Shown piece by piece: positions 1 through 6,774 of a stretch of 11,879 bases of DNA (within the stretch, counting starts at the first letter, position 1; every line of letters begins with the position of its first letter). Below the pieces are notes generated by a model. That model was given only the letters and a program-made list of their open reading frames with translations, had not been told where the DNA came from and did no database searches. This DNA is from Bacillota bacterium (GTDB lineage Bacteria; Bacillota; Clostridia; Acetivibrionales; DTU013), in the NCBI GenBank assembly GCA_023399355.1, contig JAEWQC010000180.1, forward strand, positions 1-11,879, written 5' to 3'. Position numbers and translations under genes: made by a program.

Positions 1-1566
1 AATCTTGCAGTCCTTCTGCAGGGATCGGAAAGGGAGGATCCGCTTTTTGCCACCGTACAGGTTCCCTCCGTCCTGCCAAGGTTTATTAAAGTGTCCTCCG
101 ATATGAGTGGCGTGAATTATATAATGATGGAAGAAGTCATCAGGATGAATATATCCATGCTGTTCAAGGGATACAAAATCCTGGCGGTCAACGCCTGCAG
201 GATAACGAGGAACGCCGATCTTTCGCTGAATGAAGATGAGGCGGACGATCTTCTGCTGGAAATCGAGAAATCTCTTAAAATGCGAAAATGGGGAGCTGCT
301 GTCAGATTGGAAGTCGAAGCTCATTGTAATGAAAAAATAGTTTCCATCCTCAAGGATGCACTGGAACTGGATCCGGAAAGCATTTTCCATATAAAAGGCC
401 CTATAGATATCACATTTCTGCTTAAATTGGCAGCGAACCACAGCAGACCTGATTTGAAGGAACAAATATTCCCGAGTATATATCCGCCGGCATTCAACAA
501 GTTTGAAGATGTTTTCAGTGCCATCCGGAGCAAGGATATCCTGGTACATCACCCGTATGAAGATTTTCAATCCGTAATCGATTTTATCAATCAGGCTGCC
601 GAAGATCCTGATGTACTGGCTATAAAGCAAACCCTTTACAGGATCAGCAGCAATTCACCGATTATAAAAGGCCTCCTTCGGGCTGTGGAAAATGGCAAAC
701 AAGTTACAGTGCTGTTTGAAATCAAAGCCAGGTTTGACGAAGAAAATAATATCCAATGGGCAAAAAAGCTTGAAGAAGCCGGATGTCATGTAACTTACGG
801 ATTGATAGGCCTCAAGACCCACTGCAAGATAACGCTGGTTGTGAGAAGAGAAACCGATGGCATTATGCGTTATGTTCATATGAGTACTGGAAATTATAAC
901 GAAACGACGTCAAAGCTTTACACGGATATCGGATTATTTACATCGAACAGGCACATAGGCTCCGATGCAACAGCACTCATTAACCAGCTTACAGGCTATT
1001 CCGACCAGCCGAATCTCTATATGCTAAATACTGCCCCATCAGGTTTGAGGAAAAAACTTGCCGAGCTGATCAAAAACGAAATTAATTTATCGACGCCTGA
1101 GAAGCCAGGAAGGATTATCATCAAAATTAATTCACTCGTAGACTCAGAGATGATAAAACTTTTATACAAGGCATCCTGCAGCGGTGTAAAAATTGATCTG
1201 ATCGTCAGGGGAATATGCTCCCTGCGTCCAGGTATAAACGGTATTAGTGAAAATATCCGTGTGATCAGTATCATCGACCGGTATCTTGAACATAGCAGGA
1301 TCTTCTACTTCAGTAATGGCGGCAGAAAAGATATCTTTCTTTCGAGCGCCGATTTGATGGAGAGGAATCTTGACCGGAGAGTTGAACTTTTATTTCCGGT
1401 CATAGACGAGGATCTGAAACAAAGGCTTGAATTCATACTTGACGTCTACCTGAAAGACAATATCAAAGCAAGGGAGCTTAGAGCCGATGGACATTATGTG
1501 AGGATCAACCGAAGAAGCAAAAAGCCTGTCCACAGCCAGTTATATTTTCATGGTAATCCTGTTTAA
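1..1566 (+). CDS. ppk: Polyphosphate kinase 1 (PPK1), C-terminal part, cut by the window start
   Basis: PPK1 reversibly transfers the terminal phosphate of ATP to a growing polyphosphate chain. The frame is open from base 1, so the gene starts outside the window. About 521 codons are visible, against roughly 690-720 in the family, so the N-terminal domain and part of the head domain are missing. The family signatures are clear: YVHMSTGNYNE, with the histidine at 877-879 matching the autophosphorylated catalytic His; GLKTHCK just before it; EHSRIFYF, with a second conserved His at 1291-1293; and SSADLMERNLDRRVE near the C terminus. The two phospholipase-D-like catalytic halves are both present. 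The internal ATG at 91 is not a start, because homology continues upstream of it. The gene ends with TAA at 1564-1566. No clear terminator follows before the next promoter at about 1590. Identification is firm; nothing ties it functionally to the next genes. Confidence 0.97.
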   Translation, partial: NLAVLLQGSEREDPLFATVQVPSVLPRFIKVSSDMSGVNYIMMEEVIRMNISMLFKGYKILAVNACRITRNADLSLNEDEADDLLLEIEKSLKMRKWGAAVRLEVEAHCNEKIVSILKDALELDPESIFHIKGPIDITFLLKLAANHSRPDLKEQIFPSIYPPAFNKFEDVFSAIRSKDILVHHPYEDFQSVIDFINQAAEDPDVLAIKQTLYRISSNSPIIKGLLRAVENGKQVTVLFEIKARFDEENNIQWAKKLEEAGCHVTYGLIGLKTHCKITLVVRRETDGIMRYVHMSTGNYNETTSKLYTDIGLFTSNRHIGSDATALINQLTGYSDQPNLYMLNTAPSGLRKKLAELIKNEINLSTPEKPGRIIIKINSLVDSEMIKLLYKASCSGVKIDLIVRGICSLRPGINGISENIRVISIIDRYLEHSRIFYFSNGGRKDIFLSSADLMERNLDRRVELLFPVIDEDLKQRLEFILDVYLKDNIKARELRADGHYVRINRRSKKPVHSQLYFHGNPV

Positions 1567-1589
1567 CCTCGCAAAGCTACAGGCTGGAC

Positions 1590-1623
1590 TTGACAAAAGT
1601 GTTCCTATCAACTATTGTATAAT
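1590..1623 (+). promoter_or_regulatory. Promoter of the repressor/protease pair
   Basis: A perfect TTGACA lies at 1590-1595. Seventeen bases later is TATTGT (1613-1618, 4/6 match to the -10 consensus), and a perfect TATAAT overlaps it at 1618-1623, but 22 bases from TTGACA. Which -10 is used cannot be decided by eye. Either one places the start of transcription at or just before the palindrome at 1631-1646. The TTGACA-22-T(A/T)TAAT arrangement recurs in front of the SLH gene at 3541-3574. Confidence 0.6.
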
Positions 1624-1630
1624 TATAAAA

Positions 1631-1646
1631 GATTACTCTAGTAATC
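1631..1646. promoter_or_regulatory. Putative BlaI-type operator upstream of the repressor gene
   Basis: GATTACT-CT-AGTAATC is a perfect inverted repeat of two 7-base arms around 2 bases. It lies just downstream of the predicted -10, between promoter and start codon, which is a typical repressor position. Its core ATTAC-N4-GTAAT resembles the dyad sites bound by BlaI/MecI dimers. The same arms recur at 3553-3568. Binding by the neighbouring BlaI-type protein is inferred. Confidence 0.75.
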
Positions 1647-1668
1647 AATATATCGGGTGGTGAATTTG

Positions 1669-2043
1669 ATGAGAGAGATTCCAAGCATCTCCGACACGGA
1701 ATGGATTGTAATGAAAATAATATGGTCACACTCTGAATGCAGCGCCAGTCAGATCATAGATGAACTGGCAGGAGTCACAAAGTGGAAACCGAAGACCATT
1801 AAGTCCCTATTGAGCAGATTGGTAAAAAAGCAAGCCATCGGATACAAGGAGGACAAAAGATCCTACATTTATTATCCTCTGTTTACCGAGGAAGAGTGCG
1901 TCAGAATCGAAAGCCAGTCCTTTTTGGATAGGGTTTTCGGCGGCGAAATTAATACGGCGGTCGCCAATCTCATTGAAGGTAAAAAGATGTCCAAACAACA
2001 GATTGATGAGCTCAGAAAGCTCTTGGATAAAAAAGACGAATGA
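1669..2043 (+). CDS. BlaI/MecI/CopY-family transcriptional repressor
   Basis: This is a 124-residue winged-helix repressor of the BlaI/MecI (penicillinase repressor) family. Such proteins bind dyad operators as dimers and are inactivated when a partner BlaR1/MecR1 pathway cleaves them. The N terminus (SDTEWIVMKIIW), the recognition region (KPKTIKSLLSRLVKKQAIGY) and the beta-wing followed by YIYYPLFTEEE are typical, as is the C-terminal dimerisation part (LIEGKKMSKQQIDELRKLL). The ATG at 1669 is preferred over the GTG codons at 1657 and 1660, because these lie inside the ribosome binding site GGGTGGTG (1655-1662) and because BlaI proteins usually begin a few residues before SDxEW. A perfect palindrome lies upstream at 1631-1646. 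The partner M56 protease gene follows after 11 bases, so the two are almost certainly co-transcribed. The inducing signal is unknown; a beta-lactam role is not supported, since no beta-lactamase or penicillin-binding protein gene is nearby. Confidence 0.94.
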   Translation: MREIPSISDTEWIVMKIIWSHSECSASQIIDELAGVTKWKPKTIKSLLSRLVKKQAIGYKEDKRSYIYYPLFTEEECVRIESQSFLDRVFGGEINTAVANLIEGKKMSKQQIDELRKLLDKKDE

Positions 2044-2054
2044 GGTAGCATGTA

Positions 2055-3515
2055 ATGAATTATGCTTTGGTTGTCAACCTCATAATCAATTCCTCGATCA
2101 TCTCTGCATTATTAATCATTCTATTGCTTTTGGCAAAATGGATTTTTAACAAAAAGATTAGTGCCAAGTGGCACTATATTATTTGGTTTACGTTGCTGCT
2201 AAGGCTGGCAGTGCCTTATATGGCCTATAGCCCACTAAACTTCTCGAATCTGAACACGGAAGCCATGACCGGAAGCAGTTCCAGCGTTGACGCAGGAATA
2301 CAAGCCTCTCAGAACAACCCGTCCGTGATCACACAGGCCTCTTGCACAATCGGCAACACTTTCCACAAACTTATAAATTGCATTGTTTCATTCCATTTCG
2401 ATTATACGACTGCATTTGAGATTTGGATACTCGGAGTCCTTATTTTGAGTTTGTATTCATTTATATACAACATCCTGTTTTGGATCAGAGTAAGAAACGG
2501 CACCATATTCACAGAACCATCCATTCTGAAGCTGCTGGAGGAAAGTAAGGAACAGCTTGGCATACAAACCAGCATATCTATCATTCAGACCTCCGGCATC
2601 AGCATCCCGGCGATATTCGGAGTGACACGCCCCTGGCTTCTGATTCCGGAGACTGTCCTAAAAAGCATGGGACATGAAAATCTTCGATTTGTCATTCTGC
2701 ATGAACTTGCGCATTTGAGAAGAAAAGACATCATTATAAACTGGATCGCCCTGGTACTGCAAATTATTCACTGGTTTAACCCCCTGGTCTGGCTGGCTTT
2801 CCGTAAAATGCGTGCTGACCGTGAGATGGCCTGCGATGAAGCTGTTCTAATGCACCTTGAACAAAAGGAAGCCATGCAGTATGGACATACGCTTTTGGAC
2901 ATGGTGGAAATTTTCTCCGGAAGGGTAAGATATGCTGGGATTGCAGGAATACTCGAAGAAAAATCTCAAATTAAAACAAGGATCCAAAGGATTTCGCAGT
3001 TTGATAGACGGCATACGAAGCTTCCTGCCCTGGCAATTATCCTCGTCGTTTTAATGGGAAGCAGCATAGCGGTGAATGCCAATAATCTGTCAAGCCCATC
3101 AGAACCACAAACCAGCGCTGACATTCACTTAATCGAATCAGCAAAAAGTGATGCCAGAGACATTGAAGCAACTATTAAAAATACGCCCGATTCTAAAATG
3201 AATGAAGAGATAGAACAGAGTAATTCGAAGAAAAATCCTATAGTAAAGCCTGCGGTAAACCCGAAAGCACAGTCAGATTTGAAACCCGATGCGAATACCG
3301 GATCAAAGACCGGAACGAAAGCCTCAATCAGTAATGAAGGCGCTGCTGAAAAACCTCTGGAATCATCCGAAATACAAATCAGCCCGCAGCAAAATGATAC
3401 AGCTGCTGATTTTGCCGAGCCTTTTGAAGAAGATGCCGTTCAAAGCACAGCCGATAACTCTGATGACTCTCTGGAGGAAGGCGTCATTGACATTTCAACC
3501 AACACGCAGCAATAA
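2055..3515 (+). CDS. BlaR1/MecR1-like M56 membrane metalloprotease without a penicillin-binding sensor
   Basis: This 486-residue integral membrane zinc protease of the M56 family is the expected partner of the BlaI-type repressor upstream. Membrane segments are visible at about residues 7-28, 39-58, 121-146 and 323-343. The zinc site is HELAH (216-220), with the third ligand probably E257 in ExxCDE. In BlaR1/MecR1 the last membrane segment is followed by an extracellular beta-lactam-binding domain of about 250 residues. Here it is followed by only about 143 residues (344-486), which are low in complexity, rich in S, T, N, K, P and acidic residues, and lack an STxK motif. The sensing mode must therefore differ. 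A GAGG at 2042-2045 serves the ATG at 2055; an earlier ATG at 2050 is followed at once by TAA. Family assignment is firm; substrate (the repressor) and signal are inferred from context. Confidence 0.92.
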   Translation: MNYALVVNLIINSSIISALLIILLLLAKWIFNKKISAKWHYIIWFTLLLRLAVPYMAYSPLNFSNLNTEAMTGSSSSVDAGIQASQNNPSVITQASCTIGNTFHKLINCIVSFHFDYTTAFEIWILGVLILSLYSFIYNILFWIRVRNGTIFTEPSILKLLEESKEQLGIQTSISIIQTSGISIPAIFGVTRPWLLIPETVLKSMGHENLRFVILHELAHLRRKDIIINWIALVLQIIHWFNPLVWLAFRKMRADREMACDEAVLMHLEQKEAMQYGHTLLDMVEIFSGRVRYAGIAGILEEKSQIKTRIQRISQFDRRHTKLPALAIILVVLMGSSIAVNANNLSSPSEPQTSADIHLIESAKSDARDIEATIKNTPDSKMNEEIEQSNSKKNPIVKPAVNPKAQSDLKPDANTGSKTGTKASISNEGAAEKPLESSEIQISPQQNDTAADFAEPFEEDAVQSTADNSDDSLEEGVIDISTNTQQ

Positions 3516-3540
3516 ATGAAAATTATAGGATAATAAAGTA

Positions 3541-3574
3541 TTGACATTTTTTGATTACTGTAGTAATCTTTAAT
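3541..3574 (+). promoter_or_regulatory. Promoter of the SLH-protein gene
   Basis: TTGACA at 3541-3546 is perfect. A 17-base spacer leads to TAATCT (3564-3569, weak -10), and a 22-base spacer leads to TTTAAT (3569-3574, 5/6 match). The stretch from TTTAAT to the second palindrome (3569-3596) closely copies 1618-1646 in front of the repressor gene. One operator copy sits inside the promoter and another just downstream. Confidence 0.6.
3553..3568. promoter_or_regulatory. Putative BlaI-type operator 1 of the SLH gene
   Basis: GATTACT-GT-AGTAATC has the same perfect 7-base arms as the site at 1631-1646; only the 2-base centre differs. It lies just downstream of the -35 box and would block polymerase binding if occupied. 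It is the strongest evidence that the repressor at 1669-2043 also controls the SLH gene. Confidence 0.75.
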
Positions 3575-3580
3575 TGTAAG

Positions 3581-3596
3581 GATTACACAAGTAGTC
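3581..3596. promoter_or_regulatory. Putative BlaI-type operator 2 of the SLH gene (degenerate)
   Basis: GATTACA-CA-AGTAGTC matches the other two sites in 6 of 7 bases in each arm. It begins 40 bases after the start of TTGACA, against 41 at the repressor promoter, so it is the positional equivalent of that operator. Centre-to-centre distance to operator 1 is 28 bases. Confidence 0.55.
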
Positions 3597-3638
3597 TAAA
3601 AACTTAATTGGGAAATCTATAATGATTGGAGAAATGAT

Positions 3639-4928
3639 ATGAAATTTATAAAATGCCTTGCTGCAATTCTTGCAGCTTTAATGGTCCTGTGTATTGCAGG
3701 TTCTTCAAGTGCATATGCGAAAGATCTGACCATTAAAGATATTGATCCTGACAGTGATGCATATTCGTATGCACAATGGGTTGTCGGGCAAGGTTACATG
3801 AGTCTGACTCTCGGAAAATTTCTTCCGGCAAAGTCCGTAAAGAGAAGTGAATTCGCGGCGATCGTCACCAAGCTGACGGGAAACGGTCAAGCGTTGAAAG
3901 TTCCTAAAACTCCTTCCTTTAAGGATGTTACAACCAAGAATCAGTTTTACAGGCAGATCGAAACTGCTAAGACTTATATGACAAGCTTTAAAAGTAAAAA
4001 CAGTCTTCTTTTCAAGCCGGATGTATACATAACCAGAGAAGACGCCATGTTCTCCATCGTTAAGATTCTTGGCTACGATTCCGATGAAGCGGTCGGAAGT
4101 AATGAGAACACAGATATGTCCCTTGATGATGTACTTGAAGATGCAGATAATATTAGCCCTGCACTTATTAAAAACGTTTCTGTGGGCATTTCATATGAAT
4201 TGATGGATTTGCGCACCGTTGACGATAAAACCTATTTCGATCCCAAAAAAAGCATAACCCGCGCAGTCTTGGCCGAGCTGATTTACAATGCCTATCAGAA
4301 AAAGGACTATACGGCCGAAGAAACCGCTGATGAAAGCACCCCTGATGAAGGCGCATCCCAAAGTGAATCCGTGGATACTCCAGCAACCACTGTACCTGCA
4401 AACACATTGGAACCAATAAATATATCAACAACCATATCCAATAGCGATGCCGTATTAAAGATGTTAAATATTAAAGAGGGTGAGACGATTGATTTGTCTG
4501 ACATAAACCAATCTATGACAGGTACTGTAACTAAGACCAACTCAAACCCTCAATTCTCAAATAATATTAGTCTACAGAACGATGTAATCATGCTGGGAAA
4601 TATTATTACGAACAAAAATTTGGCTTATGGTGAAGAGAGTTTAATTTCTTTTGAATATGCGTATAATGTACAATCCAGTGAAAAGGGCATCATACTGATA
4701 GGCTTCAATTTGAACAGTTATAATAATGATACGAATAGAGCTTTGTGGGTAGTACCGAAAGGTAGAGGGATCTTAGTTTTCAAAATTCCCGTTACGCCGA
4801 AGAAATGGGCTGAAACTCCATTCAGAGTATCTGCGGACATTATTGATTTTTCCAGCTACAGGTCTTCCCCTGCAGGTTATACAGTAAATTTACTTCCTAG
4901 TGATCCAGGGAGAATATCCATATTTTAG
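3639..4928 (+). CDS. Secreted S-layer homology (SLH) domain protein, C terminus possibly truncated
   Basis: This 429-residue exported protein is probably held on the cell wall. A signal peptide covers residues 1-27 (KCLAAILAALMVLC core, likely cleavage after AYA). Three SLH repeats follow at about 31-80, 92-147 and 165-222, each with the usual acidic start and a TRAE-like motif (VKRSEF, ITREDA, ITRAVL). Such repeats bind pyruvylated wall polysaccharide. A low-complexity acidic and threonine-rich linker (about 224-260) leads to a C-terminal region (262-429) that I do not recognise; alternating hydrophobic residues suggest beta structure. GGAGA at 3628-3632 is six bases before the ATG. The promoter carries two copies of the operator found before the repressor gene, so induction through the BlaI/M56 pair is likely. 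The frame ends at 4928, but a coding-like frame runs on to 5115 and one base less at 4908-4910 would give about 491 residues. Confidence 0.9.
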   Translation: MKFIKCLAAILAALMVLCIAGSSSAYAKDLTIKDIDPDSDAYSYAQWVVGQGYMSLTLGKFLPAKSVKRSEFAAIVTKLTGNGQALKVPKTPSFKDVTTKNQFYRQIETAKTYMTSFKSKNSLLFKPDVYITREDAMFSIVKILGYDSDEAVGSNENTDMSLDDVLEDADNISPALIKNVSVGISYELMDLRTVDDKTYFDPKKSITRAVLAELIYNAYQKKDYTAEETADESTPDEGASQSESVDTPATTVPANTLEPINISTTISNSDAVLKMLNIKEGETIDLSDINQSMTGTVTKTNSNPQFSNNISLQNDVIMLGNIITNKNLAYGEESLISFEYAYNVQSSEKGIILIGFNLNSYNNDTNRALWVVPKGRGILVFKIPVTPKKWAETPFRVSADIIDFSSYRSSPAGYTVNLLPSDPGRISIF

Positions 4929-5115
4929 TTGTATCAGATATGCAATGAAATCAAAAACTGCTGCATTAAGTTATACTATTCGTCTTCCTGTCGGTAATAG
5001 CACAATCAATACTGTCGAAAAAGCCGGTCCGACTGCAGCTCTTGTCAATTGGGATAAAGATCATATTTCCATCGGAACGATACAGCAAATCTGGCTCAAA
5101 CTGCCTCTCAATTAA
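4909..5115 (+). pseudogene. Possible frame-shifted 3' end of the SLH gene
   Basis: In the +1 frame relative to the SLH gene, an open stretch runs from 4888 to TAA at 5113-5115. From 4909 it encodes 68 residues, including TAALSYTIRLPVGNSTINTV and HISIGTIQQIWLKLPLN, with codon use like that of the genes around it. Neither the GTG at 4900 nor the ATG at 4945 has a ribosome binding site, which argues against a separate gene. Dropping one G from GGG at 4908-4910 fuses it to the SLH protein after residue 423. It may be a real mutation, a sequencing error, or a chance open frame. The rest of 4929-5243 holds only the hairpin at 5153-5190. Confidence 0.4.
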
Positions 5116-5152
5116 TTTGAGATAAACCCACCTCCTGTAATAAAAACCATAT

Positions 5153-5190
5153 AACGGCAGCACCGGCTCTTTTAAGCCGATGCTGCCGTT
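5153..5190 (-). terminator. Hairpin terminator of the beta-glucosidase gene
   Basis: Arms at 5153-5168 and 5175-5190 pair over 16 positions with one mismatch around a six-base loop. On the minus strand the hairpin is followed within a few bases by a run of five T (ATGGTTTTTATT), as expected for rho-independent termination of the gene ending at 5244. On the plus strand no T-run follows, but the strong stem may still slow transcription arriving from the SLH gene. Confidence 0.7.
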
Positions 5191-5243
5191 GTCGTCCGGT
5201 TACAATATCATATCGGGGTTTTATTCCTCAAAATATCCAGTAA

Positions 5244-6593
5244 TTATTCTTCAACAGCATTTGCATCTATGACATCCTTGAACCAGTGTCCGCTCTTCTT
5301 GACCATACGCTTCTGGGTGTCGAAATGATTATAGACAATCCCAAAGCGGCTGTATCTGCCGAACGCCCATTCAAAATTATCATATAGCGACCAGATGAAA
5401 TAGCCTCTGACATCAACGCCTGCTTGTATGGCATTATGAGCCGCAATAAAGTGGCGGCGCAGATAGTCGATACGATTATTATCCTCAATGCTGCCATCCA
5501 GATCCACGATATCATTATAAGAAGCGCCATTTTCAGTGATATAAAATCCAGGCACATCATATTCCTGATTGAGACGGACCAGAATGTCGGTCAAAGCTTT
5601 GGGATCAATGGGCCACTCCCTGTCGGTGTATGGACGTTCAGTCCTGACGTCCGCCGAGTAGAATGGCCATTTGTCCCTGTCATAACGGACAACACTCGTA
5701 CTGTAATAATTGATTCCCAAAAAGTCGATCTTCTGACTGCACAAAGCCAGTTCATCCTGTTTGAATTCCGGGAGGGTAATCCCACGGCTTTTGTACAATT
5801 CGATCATATCCTTGGGGTAGGATCCCCTGAATAAGGGATCGAGAAACCAACGATTATTAAAACCATCCATATATCGGGCAGCAAGCTTGTCCTCTTCACT
5901 GTCACTTGCAGAATAGGTCGGGCCCATGTTCAATGTGATCCCGATTTGTCCGGGCAGCTTCATTTTGCGGAACAGACGTACTGCATAGCCGTGTGAGAGC
6001 ATCAGATTGTAAGAGGCCTTGAGAGCAGATGCCAGATCGTGATAGCCAGGTGCATGTTCACCGATAAAATAGCCCAGATACGCTATACAAAATGGTTCAT
6101 TCAATGTTATCCAGTTTTTTATACGGCCGCCAAACGACTCAAACACTACTTTACAGTAATCCTCAAAATAATTGACGATATCGGCGTTCAACCAACCGCC
6201 GATGTCCTGCAATGCCTGAGGAAGATCCCAGTGATAAATCGTAACATAGGGCTCAATCCCTGCTGCGAGCAGTTCATCAATCAGATCGGAATAAAACGCA
6301 AGCCCTGCTTTGTTTACTTCTCCGCGCCCTGTGGGCATTATTCTGGACCAGGCTATTGAAAAACGGTATGCACTGTGTCCCATGCTTTTCATCAATGCAA
6401 CGTCGTCTTTGTATAAATGATAATGGTCGCATGCCACATCGCCGACATCGTTATGGAGTATATTCCCGGGCATTTGGCAGAAGCGGTCCCAAATGGATTC
6501 GCCGCGCCCATCCTCCTTCACTGCCCCTTCGATCTGGTAGGCAGCAGTAGCGGTTCCCCATTGAAAGCCTTTTGGGAATATAAGTTTCGACAT
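5244..6593 (-). CDS. Family GH1 beta-glucosidase
   Basis: This 449-residue enzyme of glycoside hydrolase family 1 has the usual full length (about 440-450). It hydrolyses beta-glucosides such as cellobiose with retention. The acid/base residue is E166 in TLNEP and the nucleophile E354 in YITENG. Sugar-binding residues typical of the -1 site are present: Q20, H121 in YHWDLP, N165, Y296 in INYYS, W401, and E408-W409 in NFEWAFG. The Glu at 408 speaks for unphosphorylated substrates, since 6-phospho-beta-glucosidases carry Ser there. There is no signal peptide, so it acts in the cytoplasm on imported sugars. AGAGGAGGA sits about seven bases before the ATG. An extended -10 at 6650-6658 and an adjoining LacI-like palindrome at 6633-6650 suggest sugar-responsive repression. 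No transporter is next to it. Family is certain; exact substrate is not. Confidence 0.97.
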   Translation of the reverse strand: MSKLIFPKGFQWGTATAAYQIEGAVKEDGRGESIWDRFCQMPGNILHNDVGDVACDHYHLYKDDVALMKSMGHSAYRFSIAWSRIMPTGRGEVNKAGLAFYSDLIDELLAAGIEPYVTIYHWDLPQALQDIGGWLNADIVNYFEDYCKVVFESFGGRIKNWITLNEPFCIAYLGYFIGEHAPGYHDLASALKASYNLMLSHGYAVRLFRKMKLPGQIGITLNMGPTYSASDSEEDKLAARYMDGFNNRWFLDPLFRGSYPKDMIELYKSRGITLPEFKQDELALCSQKIDFLGINYYSTSVVRYDRDKWPFYSADVRTERPYTDREWPIDPKALTDILVRLNQEYDVPGFYITENGASYNDIVDLDGSIEDNNRIDYLRRHFIAAHNAIQAGVDVRGYFIWSLYDNFEWAFGRYSRFGIVYNHFDTQKRMVKKSGHWFKDVIDANAVEE

Positions 6594-6632
6594 GTGCAGT
6601 CCTCCTCTTAGTTGAATTCATAAAACAAATTG

Positions 6633-6650
6633 TGTTATTGCGCTATTACA
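6633..6650. promoter_or_regulatory. Putative operator of the beta-glucosidase gene
   Basis: TGTTATTGCGCTATTACA is an imperfect palindrome in which 7 of 9 base pairs match, centred on CG. It begins right after the -10 box on the minus strand and so overlaps the predicted transcription start. The CG centre and A/T-rich arms resemble LacI-family sites, including CcpA-type ones, but it fits the cre consensus only loosely. Confidence 0.4.
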
Positions 6651-6658
6651 TTATACCA
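6650..6658 (-). promoter_or_regulatory. Extended -10 promoter of the beta-glucosidase gene
   Basis: On the minus strand TGGTATAAT reads as a TGn-extended perfect -10 box, with the start expected near 6643. No good -35 lies 16-18 bases upstream, which is common with extended -10 promoters. The remaining bases up to the transpeptidase gene (6659-6774) show no gene and no clear terminator, so some read-through from that gene is possible. Confidence 0.6.
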
Positions 6659-6774
6659 CACATACCGTTTTCCAAACCTTGTTCATGCCGCGATTGCTGA
6701 CATTTCAGGCAACTGGCACATTTGTTCATCGCCCCTTGGTTTCCCTATAAAAACCTGTATCTCCCATCATGCTT

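Noticed and set aside
91..1566. Full-length gene starting at the ATG at 91
   Set aside because: The frame is open to base 1 and the translation upstream (LAVLLQGSERE...) fits PPK1, so the gene begins outside the window.
2050..2055. ATG-TAA start-stop codon pair just before the protease start
   Set aside because: Too short to be a gene and explained by chance; the ATG at 2055 has a good GAGG at suitable distance.
5424..5834. 136-codon open frame on the plus strand inside the beta-glucosidase gene
   Set aside because: It is antisense to a fully conserved GH1 gene, has no ribosome binding site, and its translation looks non-protein-like.
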